Positions 7,380 through 16,606 of a DNA stretch of 64,000 bases are shown piece after piece (the stretch's first letter is position 1; each line of letters starts with the position of its first letter). The notes beneath the pieces are model-generated. The model was given only the letters and a program-made list of their open reading frames with translations. It was not told where the DNA came from and did not search any database. Both the position numbers and the translations under genes were made by a program. The stretch comes from Limnohabitans sp. JirII-31 (GTDB taxonomy: Bacteria > Pseudomonadota > Gammaproteobacteria > Burkholderiales > Burkholderiaceae_C), in the NCBI RefSeq assembly GCF_002778315.1, contig NZ_NESA01000004.1:1-64000 (forward strand), in the 5' to 3' direction.

Positions 7380-7610
7380 ATGGGTTCATTTTCAATTTGG
7401 CACTGGCTGATCGTGTTGTTGATCGTCATCATGGTGTTTGGCACCAAGAAGCTCAAAAATTTGGGCGGTGATTTGGGCGGGGCTGTGAAAGGCTTCAAAG
7501 ACGGCATGAAAGAAGGCTCGACGCCTGAAGACAAGCCTGCTGCGCAAGTCAACGCTGCGGCTGCGGCAGACAAGACCACCATCGACGTTGAAGCCAAGCA
7601 AAAGTCTTGA
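7380..7610 (+). CDS. tatA: Sec-independent translocase subunit TatA
   Basis: The protein has 76 residues: an N-terminal membrane helix (about residues 6-21), the FGTKKL hinge, an amphipathic helix and an Ala-rich hydrophilic tail. TatA forms the pore-like part of the twin-arginine translocon that exports folded proteins. AAGGAG lies 7 bases before the ATG. It leads the tatABC operon; likely local clients include the Rieske protein encoded at 12453. Confidence 0.95.
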   Translation: MGSFSIWHWLIVLLIVIMVFGTKKLKNLGGDLGGAVKGFKDGMKEGSTPEDKPAAQVNAAAAADKTTIDVEAKQKS

Positions 7611-7629
7611 TGCACATTGATCGTTTGCT

Positions 7630-8100
7630 GTGATTGATCTTGGTATTTCCAAAATTGCGCTGATCGGCGCCGTGGCGTTGATCGTCATCGGCCCCGAGAA
7701 GTTGCCACGCGTGGCAAGAACGGTGGGCGCGTTGATCGGCAAGGCGCAACGCTATGTGGCCGATGTCAAAGCCGAGGTCAATCGGTCGATGGAGCTCGAC
7801 GAGCTCAAAAAGATGAAAGACACGGTGGAGAGTGCGGCACGTGATGTGGAGCACTCGGTGCAAACGGCGACCAGCGATTTTGAAAAAGACTGGGCCGACA
7901 CCACCGCAGGTTTGACGGGCAACGAATACACCCCGCTGGAAACACCGCCCCTGAGCTACCAGCACCCCGGTAAGAAGTGGCGCCTCAAACGCGGTAGCGT
8001 GCCCCAGTGGTACAAAGCCCGCCAAGGCGTGCGCACCAAGGCCCTTTCCAGCGCAGCCCGTGTGGCGCGCTTTCGTCCCGCTGTGAGGCCTGATGTCTGA
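7630..8100 (+). CDS. tatB: Sec-independent translocase subunit TatB
   Basis: The protein has 156 residues. The GTG at 7630 is used because it gives the family start [20 protein letters not shown] with [12 protein letters not shown] straight after the helix. TatB and TatC together bind the twin-arginine signal peptide. The middle is a charged helical stretch and the tail is basic. It overlaps tatC by eight bases. Confidence 0.93.
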   Translation: MIDLGISKIALIGAVALIVIGPEKLPRVARTVGALIGKAQRYVADVKAEVNRSMELDELKKMKDTVESAARDVEHSVQTATSDFEKDWADTTAGLTGNEYTPLETPPLSYQHPGKKWRLKRGSVPQWYKARQGVRTKALSSAARVARFRPAVRPDV

Positions 8101-8869
8101 TACCCCTTCCCAAGACGAACTGGCTGGCACCGAGCAGCCGTTTGTTCAACACCTGATTGAGCTGCGTGACCGGTTGGTCAAATCAACCATTGCAGTGGCG
8201 ATTGCAGGCGCAGTGCTGGCGATTTTCCCTGGACCTGCTGAGTTGTACGACTTGTTGGCTGCACCTTTGGTGGCGCAGTTACCCGCTGGCGCCACTTTGA
8301 TTGCGACATCGGTAATTTCGCCATTTTTGGTGCCGCTCAAAATTTTGCTGATGGCGGCATTTCTGTTGGCTTTGCCGGTGGTGTTGTACCAAGTGTGGGC
8401 ATTTGTGGCACCAGGCTTGTATTCCCACGAAAAAAAGCTGGTGTTGCCGTTGGTGGTGTCGAGCACGGTGCTGTTCATGATCGGCGTGGCCTTTTGTTAC
8501 TTTTTCGTCTTTGGTCAGGTGTTCAAGTTCATCCAAAGCTTTGCGCCTAAAAGCATCACGGCCGCACCTGATATTGAGGCCTACTTGAGTTTTGTGATGA
8601 CCATGTTCATCGCGTTTGGCTTGGCGTTTGAGGTGCCGATTGTGGTGATCGTGTTGGCACGCATGAATGTGGTGAGCATTGAAAAGCTCAAAGGCTTTCG
8701 TTCTTATTTTGTGGTGTTGGCGTTCATCGTGGCGGCCATCGTGACCCCACCTGATGTGGTGTCGCAGCTGGCTTTGGCCATTCCGATGTGCGTGCTCTAC
8801 GAAATTGGCATTTGGGCCGCACAGATTTTTATCAAGCACACGCAAGCGCCAGCGCCAGACGCTGAGTGA
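8093..8869 (+). CDS. tatC: Sec-independent translocase subunit TatC
   Basis: The protein has 258 residues with six membrane helices. The cytosolic N-terminal motif [15 protein letters not shown] and the loop with GLYSHEKK are the conserved signal-peptide binding regions, and [10 protein letters not shown] is the conserved late motif. It completes a single tatABC operon; no second copy is seen. It is followed by the periplasmic protease after about 18 bases. Confidence 0.97.
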   Translation: MSDTPSQDELAGTEQPFVQHLIELRDRLVKSTIAVAIAGAVLAIFPGPAELYDLLAAPLVAQLPAGATLIATSVISPFLVPLKILLMAAFLLALPVVLYQVWAFVAPGLYSHEKKLVLPLVVSSTVLFMIGVAFCYFFVFGQVFKFIQSFAPKSITAAPDIEAYLSFVMTMFIAFGLAFEVPIVVIVLARMNVVSIEKLKGFRSYFVVLAFIVAAIVTPPDVVSQLALAIPMCVLYEIGIWAAQIFIKHTQAPAPDAE

Positions 8870-8887
8870 GCGTACCCAGAGAGCTCC

Positions 8888-10030
8888 ATGAAACGTCATT
8901 GGTTGCTTTTTTCACAAGTGGTCACGGTGGCGCTAGCGCTGTGGTTTGTCGTCGCCACACTCAAACCTGAGTGGCTCAGTCGAGTGCCACGCATGGTGGG
9001 TGTGACTTTGCAAGAGGCACCGCCATTGCCCGCTGGGGCAGTGATGCCGGGCAGCCTGAGCCCGGCAGCCAAGCGTGCAGCACCCGCGGTGGTGAGCATT
9101 GCCACCACCCAGGCAGCCGCCAAAAACCCGCAACAAAACGACCCATGGTTCCGGTTCTTTTACGGTGACCGTGAAGACGATACGCCGCAAGCGGGTTTGG
9201 GCAGTGGCGTCATCGTCAGCGCCGAGGGTTACATACTGACGAACAACCACGTGGTGGAAGGGGCAGAGGAAATTGAAGTCACCCTCAGCGACAGCCGCCA
9301 CGCCCGCGCCACGGTGATCGGCACCGACCCAGAGACAGACCTGGCCATTTTGCGTATCCAGTTGGATCGTTTGCCTGTGATCACGCTGGGCAATTCCGAT
9401 ACCTTGCAGGTTGGCGACAAGGTGCTGGCTATTGGCAATCCCTTTGGGGTGGGTCAAACAGTGACCAGTGGCATTGTGTCCGCGCTGGGTCGCAACCAAC
9501 TGGGCATCAACACATTCGAGAACTTCATTCAGACGGATGCCGCCATCAACCCAGGTAATTCGGGCGGAGCGCTGGTGGATGTGAATGGCAGTTTGTTGGG
9601 CATCAACACCGCCATCTATTCGCGCTCTGGCGGCAACATGGGCATTGGCTTTGCCATTCCCGTGTCGACTGCGCGTCAAGTGTTGGAGGGCATCGTGCGC
9701 GATGGTCAGGTGATGCGTGGCTGGATTGGCGTTGAGCCCAACGAACTGACCCCCGAGTTGGCAGAGACTTTTGGGTTGAAAGATGCGACCGGCGTGCTCA
9801 TCACTGGGGTGTTGCAAAACGGACCAGCGGCGAAAGCTGGTTTGCGTCCTGGCGATGTGTTGGTGCGTGTGGCAGGGGAGCCCGTGCGCAATGTGGGCGA
9901 GTTGTTGACGCGCATTGCAGCGCTGACGCCGGGAGTGTCGGCCAAGCTTGACGTGATGCGTCGCAACCAAGCCCTGAGTTTGGATGTGACCCCAGCGCAA
10001 CGCCCCAAAACCAAGGCAGCACCGCGATGA
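8888..10030 (+). CDS. Membrane-anchored trypsin-like serine protease with one PDZ domain (DegS type)
   Basis: The protein has 380 residues. An N-terminal hydrophobic segment (about 8-24) anchors it in the inner membrane, the protease domain spans about 60-250, and one PDZ domain spans about 265-365. The triad is His121 (TNNHVV), Asp151 (TDLAIL) and Ser225 (GNSGG). A single PDZ domain and an anchor fit DegS rather than DegP. DegS-type proteases cleave anti-sigma factors under envelope stress, but that role is only inferred here. It overlaps the next gene in an ATGA. Confidence 0.92.
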   Translation: MKRHWLLFSQVVTVALALWFVVATLKPEWLSRVPRMVGVTLQEAPPLPAGAVMPGSLSPAAKRAAPAVVSIATTQAAAKNPQQNDPWFRFFYGDREDDTPQAGLGSGVIVSAEGYILTNNHVVEGAEEIEVTLSDSRHARATVIGTDPETDLAILRIQLDRLPVITLGNSDTLQVGDKVLAIGNPFGVGQTVTSGIVSALGRNQLGINTFENFIQTDAAINPGNSGGALVDVNGSLLGINTAIYSRSGGNMGIGFAIPVSTARQVLEGIVRDGQVMRGWIGVEPNELTPELAETFGLKDATGVLITGVLQNGPAAKAGLRPGDVLVRVAGEPVRNVGELLTRIAALTPGVSAKLDVMRRNQALSLDVTPAQRPKTKAAPR

Positions 10031-10800
10031 GTTCTTCGCATGGCGTGACGCGGACCTTGCTGGTTGATACATGCAACACCTTGTTGCAGCCTACGCGGTT
10101 CAAAGACTACGGCCCCAATGGCTTGCAGGTTGAGGGCAAAGCCCAGGTCAAGCACCTCGTCTCAGGCGTCACCGCCAGTCGGGCCTTGATTGAGGCTGCG
10201 ATTGAGGTCAAAGCCGACGCGATTTTTGTGCACCATGGCTTGTTTTGGCGTGGTCAAGATGGTTCTGTGACAGGCTGGATGAAGCAACGTTTGGCGCTGC
10301 TGCTGGCCCATGACATCAACTTGTTGGCCTATCACTTGCCGCTGGACGCGCATCCTGAATTGGGCAACAACGCGCAATTGGGGCAACGTCTGGGGCTGGT
10401 GGCGCAAGGCACATTTGGTGACCAAGATCTTGGCTTGTGGGGTGAGCGTGCGGATGGGCAAGCATTTGCTTCGGTCGATGATCTGACCCACACCTTGACT
10501 CAGGTGCTGCAACGCTCCCCGTTGGTGGTGTCGGGTGTCAATCGTCCTATCCGTCGTATTGCTTGGTGCACGGGTGGGGCGCAAGGTTTTTTTGAAGCGG
10601 CCATTGCGGCGGGTGCGGATGCTTTCATCACCGGTGAAATTTCTGAACCTCAGGCGCACTTGGCGCGTGAGACGGGTGTGAGCTTTTTGGCTTGTGGCCA
10701 TCATGCGACGGAGCGTTATGGTGCGCCTGCGGTCGCAGCCCATGTGGCAGCGCAATTGGGGCTGACGCACCAGTTCATCGACATCGACAACCCGGCTTGA
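10027..10800 (+). CDS. Nif3-like dinuclear metal centre protein
   Basis: The protein has 257 residues. The conserved N-terminal DYGPNGLQVEG, the metal-site FVHHGLFW and the C-terminal ACGHHATERYG are all present, so the two-metal site appears intact. The E. coli homologue is YbgI. A role as a GTP cyclohydrolase I type 2 is often written for the family but is not established. The start overlaps the stop of the protease gene (ATGA). Confidence 0.92.
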   Translation: MSSSHGVTRTLLVDTCNTLLQPTRFKDYGPNGLQVEGKAQVKHLVSGVTASRALIEAAIEVKADAIFVHHGLFWRGQDGSVTGWMKQRLALLLAHDINLLAYHLPLDAHPELGNNAQLGQRLGLVAQGTFGDQDLGLWGERADGQAFASVDDLTHTLTQVLQRSPLVVSGVNRPIRRIAWCTGGAQGFFEAAIAAGADAFITGEISEPQAHLARETGVSFLACGHHATERYGAPAVAAHVAAQLGLTHQFIDIDNPA

Positions 10801-10802
10801 CG

Positions 10803-11876
10803 ATGGCCACCGCTTTCAAGCCAATTGCCATCACCGTGGGGGATGCCGCGGGCATAGGCCCTGAGATCATTGCCCTGGCTTACCGTGATGCGCCGCAACA
10901 AGTGCAAGGGTGTGTGGTGGTTGGCGATGTGGCCGTGATGCAGCGTGCTGTGGATGTGTTGGCTCGAACCAACCCTGGCACTGTGCGCGTCACGTTGCTG
11001 CCGCTGTCGGGCTTGTCTGACTTGCCCTCAACTTTGCCCGCCCTGACCCTGCCGGTGTTGCAGGTGGGTCAAGCCTTTGACGCGGCCCAGTTACCCGCTT
11101 GGGGCCGCATCAGTGCGGCCGCTGGCGCGCTGGCTGCTGATGCGGTGGTGTGGGCCGCGCAAGCGGCTTTGCGAGGCGAGTTGGCGGCAATGGTGACGGC
11201 TCCTTTGCACAAAGAGGCTTTGTCTGCGGCCGGCGTGCCGTTTCCGGGACACACCGAAATGTTGCAAGCCTGTGCAGCCGCGCATGTCGGTGTGTCGGTG
11301 GACGATATGCCTGTGCGCATGATGCTGGCCAATCGCGAGTTACGCACCGTCCTGGTGAGCATCCATGTGCCTTTGCGTCAAGCCATTGAGGCGGTGACCG
11401 TAGAGAATATTTTGCAAACCTTGCGCATCACGCATGCAGCGCAATTGGCGTCGACGGGGCGCGCGCCGCACATGGGGGTGGCAGGCTTGAATCCACATGC
11501 AGGCGAGGGTGGGTTGTTGGGGCGTGAAGAGATTGACATCATCGTGCCTGCACTGCAACAAGCCCGTGCCGAAGGCCTGCACGTCAGTGGCCCGTTTGCG
11601 CCGGATACGATTTTTATGAGAGCTCGCGCCAAAGACGGTCAACCTGGCGAGTTTGATGTGGTGATTGCGATGTACCACGACCAGGGCTTGATTCCCGTCA
11701 AGTATCTCGGGGTTGAGCAGGGGGTCAACGTGACGTTGGGTTTGCCGCTGGTGCGCACCAGCCCTGATCACGGTACGGCGTTTGACTTGGCTGGGACAGC
11801 GCGGGCAGACCCGGCCAGTTTGTTGGAGGCTTTGGCCATGGCGCGCCGCTTGGCTGGAGGCGGCGCTCAGGCGTAA
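10803..11876 (+). CDS. pdxA: 4-hydroxythreonine-4-phosphate dehydrogenase
   Basis: The protein has 357 residues and acts in the DXP-dependent pyridoxal phosphate pathway, oxidising 4-hydroxythreonine phosphate with NAD. The start at 10803 gives ITVGDAAGIGPEI; the usual GDPAGIGPE has Ala in place of Pro. The metal ligands are seen in PLHKEAL, SIHVPLRQA and MYHDQGLIP. The stop is three bases from the mscL stop on the other strand, with no room for a terminator. Confidence 0.95.
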   Translation: MATAFKPIAITVGDAAGIGPEIIALAYRDAPQQVQGCVVVGDVAVMQRAVDVLARTNPGTVRVTLLPLSGLSDLPSTLPALTLPVLQVGQAFDAAQLPAWGRISAAAGALAADAVVWAAQAALRGELAAMVTAPLHKEALSAAGVPFPGHTEMLQACAAAHVGVSVDDMPVRMMLANRELRTVLVSIHVPLRQAIEAVTVENILQTLRITHAAQLASTGRAPHMGVAGLNPHAGEGGLLGREEIDIIVPALQQARAEGLHVSGPFAPDTIFMRARAKDGQPGEFDVVIAMYHDQGLIPVKYLGVEQGVNVTLGLPLVRTSPDHGTAFDLAGTARADPASLLEALAMARRLAGGGAQA

Positions 11877-11879
11877 GTT

Positions 11880-12299
11880 TCAACGTTCGCGCAGGTTGTC
11901 GCGGATTTCACGCAGCAGCAACACATCTTCTGGGGTGGCGGGTGGTGCGGCAGGGGCTTCGGCGTTTTTGAGGCGGTTGATTTGCTTGATCATCACAAAA
12001 ATGATGAAGGCCAACAAAACAAAGTTGACGGCAACCGTGATGAAGTTGCCGTAAGCAAATACCGGAACGCCTGCTTTTTTGAGGGCCTCAAGCGTCATGG
12101 GGGTGCCGGCGGGTGGCGTGCCGAGGGCTAAGAAAAAGTTGGAAAAATCAAGCCGGCCAATCAAGGCCGAGATGATCGGCATGATCAAGTCATTCACTGC
12201 GGAGTCCACAATTTTTCCGAAGGCCGCGCCGATGATGACGCCAACGGCCAAATCCATCACATTGCCCTTGATGGCGAAGGCTTTGAACTCTTTCAGCAT
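11880..12299 (-). CDS. mscL: Large-conductance mechanosensitive channel
   Basis: The protein has 139 residues with two membrane helices: [20 protein letters not shown] near 11-30, the pore helix, and [17 protein letters not shown] near 85-101. A charged C-terminal helix forms the cytosolic bundle. It opens under membrane tension to release solutes during osmotic downshock. It is convergent with pdxA and divergent from petA across 152 bases. Confidence 0.97.
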   Translation of the reverse strand: MLKEFKAFAIKGNVMDLAVGVIIGAAFGKIVDSAVNDLIMPIISALIGRLDFSNFFLALGTPPAGTPMTLEALKKAGVPVFAYGNFITVAVNFVLLAFIIFVMIKQINRLKNAEAPAAPPATPEDVLLLREIRDNLRER

Positions 12300-12452
12300 A
12301 TCGAATCCTTAATGAGGGTGAAGGGTTGTCAAATTCCAGCATAGCGCAAAGCTTGCATCTGGCAAATGATGCTCGCGCGCGGGAAGTGACCGCATACTGG
12401 TCAGCTACAATTCGCTGTTAACCCAACCAGTGACAATTGTTTGAGGAATTCC

Positions 12453-13052
12453 ATGAGTGACACCCCAGTAGACACCAGCAAACGCACGTGGCTGATTGCA
12501 TCCACCTGCGCGGGTGCAGTGGGCGGCGTAGCAGTTGCCGTCCCCTTCGTGAGTACCTTCCAACCCTCCGAGAAGGCCAAGGCCGCCGGCGCGGCTGTGG
12601 AAGTTGATATTTCAGCCCTCAAGCCCGGTGAAAAAATGACCGTGGAATGGCGCGGCAAACCCGTTTGGATTGTCAAACGCACGCCTGAACAGCTGGAGAG
12701 TCTGAACAAGACCGAATCACAGCTGGCAGATCCCAAGTCAGAGCGCAAGCCTGCGGAATTCACACCTGAATACGCACGTAATCAAGCACGCTCGATCAAG
12801 CCAGAAATTTTTGTCGGTGTGGGCATTTGTACACACCTGGGCTGCTCGCCCTCGGACAAGTTCACGTTGGGGGCACAGCCCTCATTGCCAGACGACTGGC
12901 AAGGTGGTTTCTTGTGCCCTTGCCATGGATCGACTTTTGACATGGCCGGTCGCGTGTTCAAGAACAAACCTGCACCTGACAACCTCGAAGTCCCGCCACA
13001 CATGTACCTGTCCGACACCAAGTTGTTGATCGGTGAAGACAAGAAAGCCTGA
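12453..13052 (+). CDS. petA: Ubiquinol-cytochrome c reductase Rieske iron-sulfur subunit
   Basis: The protein has 199 residues and carries the [2Fe-2S] centre that takes electrons from ubiquinol in the bc1 complex. The cluster motifs are C126THLGC131 and C155PCH158GS. The N-terminus has SKRTWLIA followed by a hydrophobic helix, a Tat-type signal anchor with Lys-Arg in place of Arg-Arg. GAGG lies eight bases before the ATG at 12453. It leads petABC. Confidence 0.97.
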   Translation: MSDTPVDTSKRTWLIASTCAGAVGGVAVAVPFVSTFQPSEKAKAAGAAVEVDISALKPGEKMTVEWRGKPVWIVKRTPEQLESLNKTESQLADPKSERKPAEFTPEYARNQARSIKPEIFVGVGICTHLGCSPSDKFTLGAQPSLPDDWQGGFLCPCHGSTFDMAGRVFKNKPAPDNLEVPPHMYLSDTKLLIGEDKKA

Positions 13053-13066
13053 TAGGACAACACACC

Positions 13067-14476
13067 ATGGCTGAATTCAAAGAAATCTCTCCCAACGCCA
13101 GTGCTGGCGCAAAACTGCTCAACTGGGTGGACAACCGTTTTCCGGCGTCCAAGATGTACAAAGAGCACCTGTCTGAGTACTACGCGCCGAAGAACTTCAA
13201 CTTCTTTTATTTCTTTGGCTCGCTCGCACTGTTGGTGCTGGTGATCCAAATCGTGACCGGTATTTTCTTGGTCATGCACTACAAACCTGATGCAGCACTG
13301 GCCTTTGGCTCGGTTGAGTACATCATGCGTGATGTACCCTGGGGCTGGCTGATTCGCTACATGCACTCCACAGGCGCTTCGGCGTTCTTCATCGTGGTCT
13401 ACATGCACATGTACCGTGGCCTGATTTACGGTTCGTACCGCAAACCCCGCGAACTGGTGTGGGTGTTTGGTTGTGCCATTTTCTTGTGCCTGATGGCAGA
13501 AGCCTTCATGGGCTACTTGTTGCCTTGGGGCCAAATGTCCTACTGGGGCGCACAGGTGATCGTGAACTTGTTTGCTGCTGTGCCCTTCGTCGGTCCAGAT
13601 CTGGCCTTGCTGATTCGTGGTGACTATGTGGTGGGTGATGCCACCCTGAACCGCTTCTTCAGCTTCCACGTGATTGCAGTGCCTTTGGTGCTGTTGGGTT
13701 TGGTGGTGGCACACATCATCGCTCTGCACGAAGTGGGGTCGAACAACCCAGATGGCGTAGAAATCAAGGGTCCGAATGCACCGAAAGATGCGCAGGGTCA
13801 CCCACTCGACGGCATTCCATTCCACCCTTACTACACGGTGCACGACATCTTGGGCGTGAGCGGTTTCTTGTTGGTGTTCACTGCGATCATCTTCTTTGCA
13901 CCTGAATTCGGTGGCTACTTCCTCGAATACAACAACTTCATTCCAGCAGACCCGCTCAAGACCCCGTTGCACATTGCCCCCGTTTGGTATTTCACGCCTT
14001 TCTATTCAATGCTGCGTGCCATCACCAGCGAGATGATGTATGCCTTGATCGCTTGCGTATTGGCAGGAGCCGTACTGGGCGTGACTCGTACCAAGCTGTC
14101 TGTCTTGTTCAAAGGTGTGGTCGTTGGTGGTGCGGTGGCCTTGGTGTTGATGATGCTGTCGATCGACGCCAAGTTCTGGGGTGTGGTCGTGATGGGTGGC
14201 GCTGTGGTCATCTTGTTCTTCCTGCCTTGGTTAGACAACTGCGGCGTCAAGTCGATCCGTTACCGTCCTGATTGGCACAAGTACCTCTACGGCATCTTTG
14301 TGATCAACTTTGTGGTGCTGGCTTACTTGGGTGTGCAACCTCCGTCAGCCATTGGCGAGCGCGTGTCCCAAGTGGGCACCCTGTTCTACTTCGGTTTCTT
14401 CTTCTTGATGCCTTGGTGGAGTCGCCTGGGCCAGACCAAGCCGGTCCCTGACCGTGTGACGTTTGCCCCTCACTGA
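13067..14476 (+). CDS. petB: Cytochrome b of the bc1 complex
   Basis: The protein has 469 residues and is the integral b-type subunit holding both quinone sites. The helix-B haem histidines are 14 apart (MHSTG...YMHMY) and the helix-D pair 15 apart (FHVIA...AHIIA). The Qo-loop motif is P305-V-W-Y308 rather than PEWY. LPWGQMSYWGAQV is the conserved cd region. C-terminal extra helices account for the length over the 380-430 residues common elsewhere. It follows petA by 14 bases. Confidence 0.97.
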   Translation: MAEFKEISPNASAGAKLLNWVDNRFPASKMYKEHLSEYYAPKNFNFFYFFGSLALLVLVIQIVTGIFLVMHYKPDAALAFGSVEYIMRDVPWGWLIRYMHSTGASAFFIVVYMHMYRGLIYGSYRKPRELVWVFGCAIFLCLMAEAFMGYLLPWGQMSYWGAQVIVNLFAAVPFVGPDLALLIRGDYVVGDATLNRFFSFHVIAVPLVLLGLVVAHIIALHEVGSNNPDGVEIKGPNAPKDAQGHPLDGIPFHPYYTVHDILGVSGFLLVFTAIIFFAPEFGGYFLEYNNFIPADPLKTPLHIAPVWYFTPFYSMLRAITSEMMYALIACVLAGAVLGVTRTKLSVLFKGVVVGGAVALVLMMLSIDAKFWGVVVMGGAVVILFFLPWLDNCGVKSIRYRPDWHKYLYGIFVINFVVLAYLGVQPPSAIGERVSQVGTLFYFGFFFLMPWWSRLGQTKPVPDRVTFAPH

Positions 14477-14497
14477 GATTCACGGAGCACATTCACC

Positions 14498-15256
14498 ATG
14501 AAAAAAATTCTTCTCAGCTTGGCTCTGGTTCTCGGTGTGGTCACCGGTGCCCAGGCTTCAGGTGGCGACACCATTGCGTGGGACAAAGCGCCCAATAAAA
14601 CCAATGATTTGGCGGCCTTGCAAAACGGCGCCAAGTTGTTTGTGAACCATTGCTTGAACTGCCACTCGGCAGCGTTCATGCGCTACAACCGTCTGACCGA
14701 CATCGGTTTGACCCAGCAGCAGATCAAAGACAACCTGTTGTTCACCACTGACAAAGTGGGTGAAACCATGAAGTCCAACATTGATCCCAAGCAGGCCAAA
14801 GAGTGGTTTGGTGCCAACCCTCCTGACTTGACCGTGATTGCACGTTCACGTGCAGGTCATGGCGGAACGGGTGCAGATTACCTCTACACCTACATGCGCA
14901 CTTTCTACCGTGACGAAACCAAAGCCACGGGTTGGAACAACTTGGTGTTCCCCAACGTGGGCATGCCCCACGTTCTGTGGGAGATGCAAGGCGTACGTCG
15001 TCCTATCTATGAAGAGCATGAAGAACACGGTCACACCGTCCATGTGTTCAAAGGTTGGGAACAAGTCACGCCCGGCACCATGACGCCGTTGCAGTACGAC
15101 CAGGCCATGGGTGACTTGGTGGGTTACTTGCAATGGATGGCTGAGCCCGCTCAAAATACCCGTGTTCGCATTGGTGTGTGGGTTCTGCTGTTCTTGGTTG
15201 GATTCATGTTCATTGCTTGGCGCCTGAACGCTTCGTTCTGGAAAGACATCAAGTAA
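14498..15256 (+). CDS. petC: Cytochrome c1 of the bc1 complex
   Basis: The protein has 252 residues. A cleavable signal peptide (about 1-20, ending GAQA) leads to the periplasmic haem domain with C52LNC55H56, and a C-terminal helix (about 225-242) anchors it. It passes electrons from the Rieske centre to a soluble cytochrome c. It ends the petABC operon and is followed by a strong hairpin terminator at 15301. Confidence 0.97.
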   Translation: MKKILLSLALVLGVVTGAQASGGDTIAWDKAPNKTNDLAALQNGAKLFVNHCLNCHSAAFMRYNRLTDIGLTQQQIKDNLLFTTDKVGETMKSNIDPKQAKEWFGANPPDLTVIARSRAGHGGTGADYLYTYMRTFYRDETKATGWNNLVFPNVGMPHVLWEMQGVRRPIYEEHEEHGHTVHVFKGWEQVTPGTMTPLQYDQAMGDLVGYLQWMAEPAQNTRVRIGVWVLLFLVGFMFIAWRLNASFWKDIK

Positions 15257-15300
15257 TCACATAACTTCGGTGATGGGTTTGCACCTGTCATCACCCCGCG

Positions 15301-15329
15301 GAGTGACAGGTCAGCCTGTCACTCTTTTT
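15301..15329 (+). terminator. Rho-independent terminator after petC
   Basis: A perfect ten-base stem GAGTGACAGG / CCTGTCACTC with loop TCAG is followed by five T. It lies 45 bases after petC and about 20 before sspA, separating the bc1 operon from the stringent-starvation pair. Confidence 0.88.
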
Positions 15330-15350
15330 GATTTTTAGGAGCTGCCCATC

Positions 15351-15962
15351 ATGATGGTGCTTTACTCGGGAACCACGTGTCCCTTTTCTCATCGCTGCCG
15401 TTTTGTCCTGTTTGAAAAAGGCATGGACTTTGAGATTCGTGACGTGGATCTCTACAACAAACCCGAAGACATCAACGTTATGAATCCCTACGGCCAGGTG
15501 CCTATCCTGGTTGAACGTGATCTCATCTTGTACGAGTCAAATATCATCAATGAATACATCGATGAGCGCTTTCCCCACCCTCAGCTGATGCCCGGTGACC
15601 CCGTGGACCGCGCACGCGTGCGTTTGTTTTTGCTGAACTTTGAAAAAGAGCTGTTCACGCACGTGTCGACGCTGGAGTCGCGTGTGGCCAAGGCCAATGA
15701 CAAGGCTTTGGAAAAGGCGCGCGCGCACATTCGCGACCGCTTGACCCAATTGGCGCCAGTCTTCTTGAAGAACAAGTACATGTTGGGCGATAACTTCTCG
15801 ATGCTGGATGTGGCCATTGCCCCCTTGCTGTGGCGCTTGGATCACTATGGCATTGAGCTGTCAAAGAACGCTGCGCCGTTGCTGAAATATGCGGAACGTA
15901 TCTTCTCGCGCCCTGCCTACATCGAAGCATTGACGCCGTCTGAAAAAGTGATGCGCAAGTAA
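15351..15962 (+). CDS. sspA: Stringent starvation protein A
   Basis: The protein has 203 residues with a thioredoxin/glutathione-transferase fold: the N-terminal domain begins MMVLYSGTTCPFSHRCRFVL and contains MNPYGQVPILVERDL, and the helical C-terminal domain includes KYMLGDNFSMLDVAIAPLLWR. SspA binds RNA polymerase and changes promoter choice under starvation. AGGAGC precedes the start. The next gene is sspB after five bases, as in E. coli. Confidence 0.95.
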   Translation: MMVLYSGTTCPFSHRCRFVLFEKGMDFEIRDVDLYNKPEDINVMNPYGQVPILVERDLILYESNIINEYIDERFPHPQLMPGDPVDRARVRLFLLNFEKELFTHVSTLESRVAKANDKALEKARAHIRDRLTQLAPVFLKNKYMLGDNFSMLDVAIAPLLWRLDHYGIELSKNAAPLLKYAERIFSRPAYIEALTPSEKVMRK

Positions 15963-15967
15963 TTGGC

Positions 15968-16453
15968 ATGCTGAATACGCCCGACGCTTCATCGACTCGT
16001 CCATATCTGCTGCGTGCTTTGCACGAGTGGTGCACCGACAACGGCTTCACGCCTTATGTGGCGGTGTTGGTGGACGAGACGGTGCAAGTTCCTATGGAGT
16101 ATGTGAAGAACGGCGAGATTGTGTTGAACGTCAGTTATGACGCCACCAGCAGCATGACCTTGGGCAATGAGTTCATTGAATTCAAGGCCCGCTTTGCGGG
16201 TACTGCCCGTGAAATCGTCGTGCCTGTGAGTCGCGTGCTGGCTATCTACGCCCGAGAAAACGGGCAGGGTATGGCGTTTCCGATGCCGGTGGCGAAGTCA
16301 GATGACGCGCCTGTGCAGACAGCCACTTCTCCTGTCCGTACTGGACTGAGTGCTGTCGATGCAAGTCATGCAGAGGCGTCTTCTGCCGATGGTGACGAGC
16401 CACCACATCCCACATCTCCCAGCGGACGCCCAACTCTCACGCGTGTGAAATAA
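15968..16453 (+). CDS. sspB: Stringent starvation protein B, ClpXP adaptor
   Basis: The protein has 161 residues. The folded N-terminal part (about 8-110) has RPYLLRALHEWCTDNGFTPY and the conserved IVLNVS region that binds ssrA-tagged peptides. A long flexible Ser/Pro/Ala linker ends in a short basic tail, RPTLTRVK, which docks on ClpX in the family. It delivers tagged proteins to ClpXP. It is co-transcribed with sspA. Confidence 0.95.
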   Translation: MLNTPDASSTRPYLLRALHEWCTDNGFTPYVAVLVDETVQVPMEYVKNGEIVLNVSYDATSSMTLGNEFIEFKARFAGTAREIVVPVSRVLAIYARENGQGMAFPMPVAKSDDAPVQTATSPVRTGLSAVDASHAEASSADGDEPPHPTSPSGRPTLTRVK

Positions 16454-16488
16454 AAAACAGCCTTCTTCGAGGCTAAAATAATGACCAT

Positions 16489-16564
16489 GCCGATTTAGCT
16501 CAGTTGGTAGAGCACCCGCCTTGTAAGCGGTAGGTCGTCAGTTCGAATCCGACAATCGGCACCA
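16489..16564 (+). tRNA. tRNA-Thr (anticodon TGT)
   Basis: The cloverleaf is complete: acceptor GCCGATT pairs with AATCGGC, D arm GCTC/GAGC, anticodon stem CCCGC/GCGGT with loop CTTGTAA, and T loop TTCGAAT. The 3' CCA is encoded. The anticodon TGT reads ACA and related Thr codons. It lies 35 bases after sspB, with an AT-rich TAAAAT just upstream that could be a -10 element. Confidence 0.96.
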
Positions 16565-16606
16565 TACAAAAGTCCGCTGTGCGCAAGCCCAGTGGGCTTT
16601 TTCCAT

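Noticed and set aside
12782..13972. Long minus-strand frame of 396 codons under petA-petB, and similar ones at 17328-18773 and 53410-54840
   Set aside because: Each lies fully antisense to a well-known gene (petAB, secA, aspS) and has no family motif. They are frame shadows caused by biased codon use.
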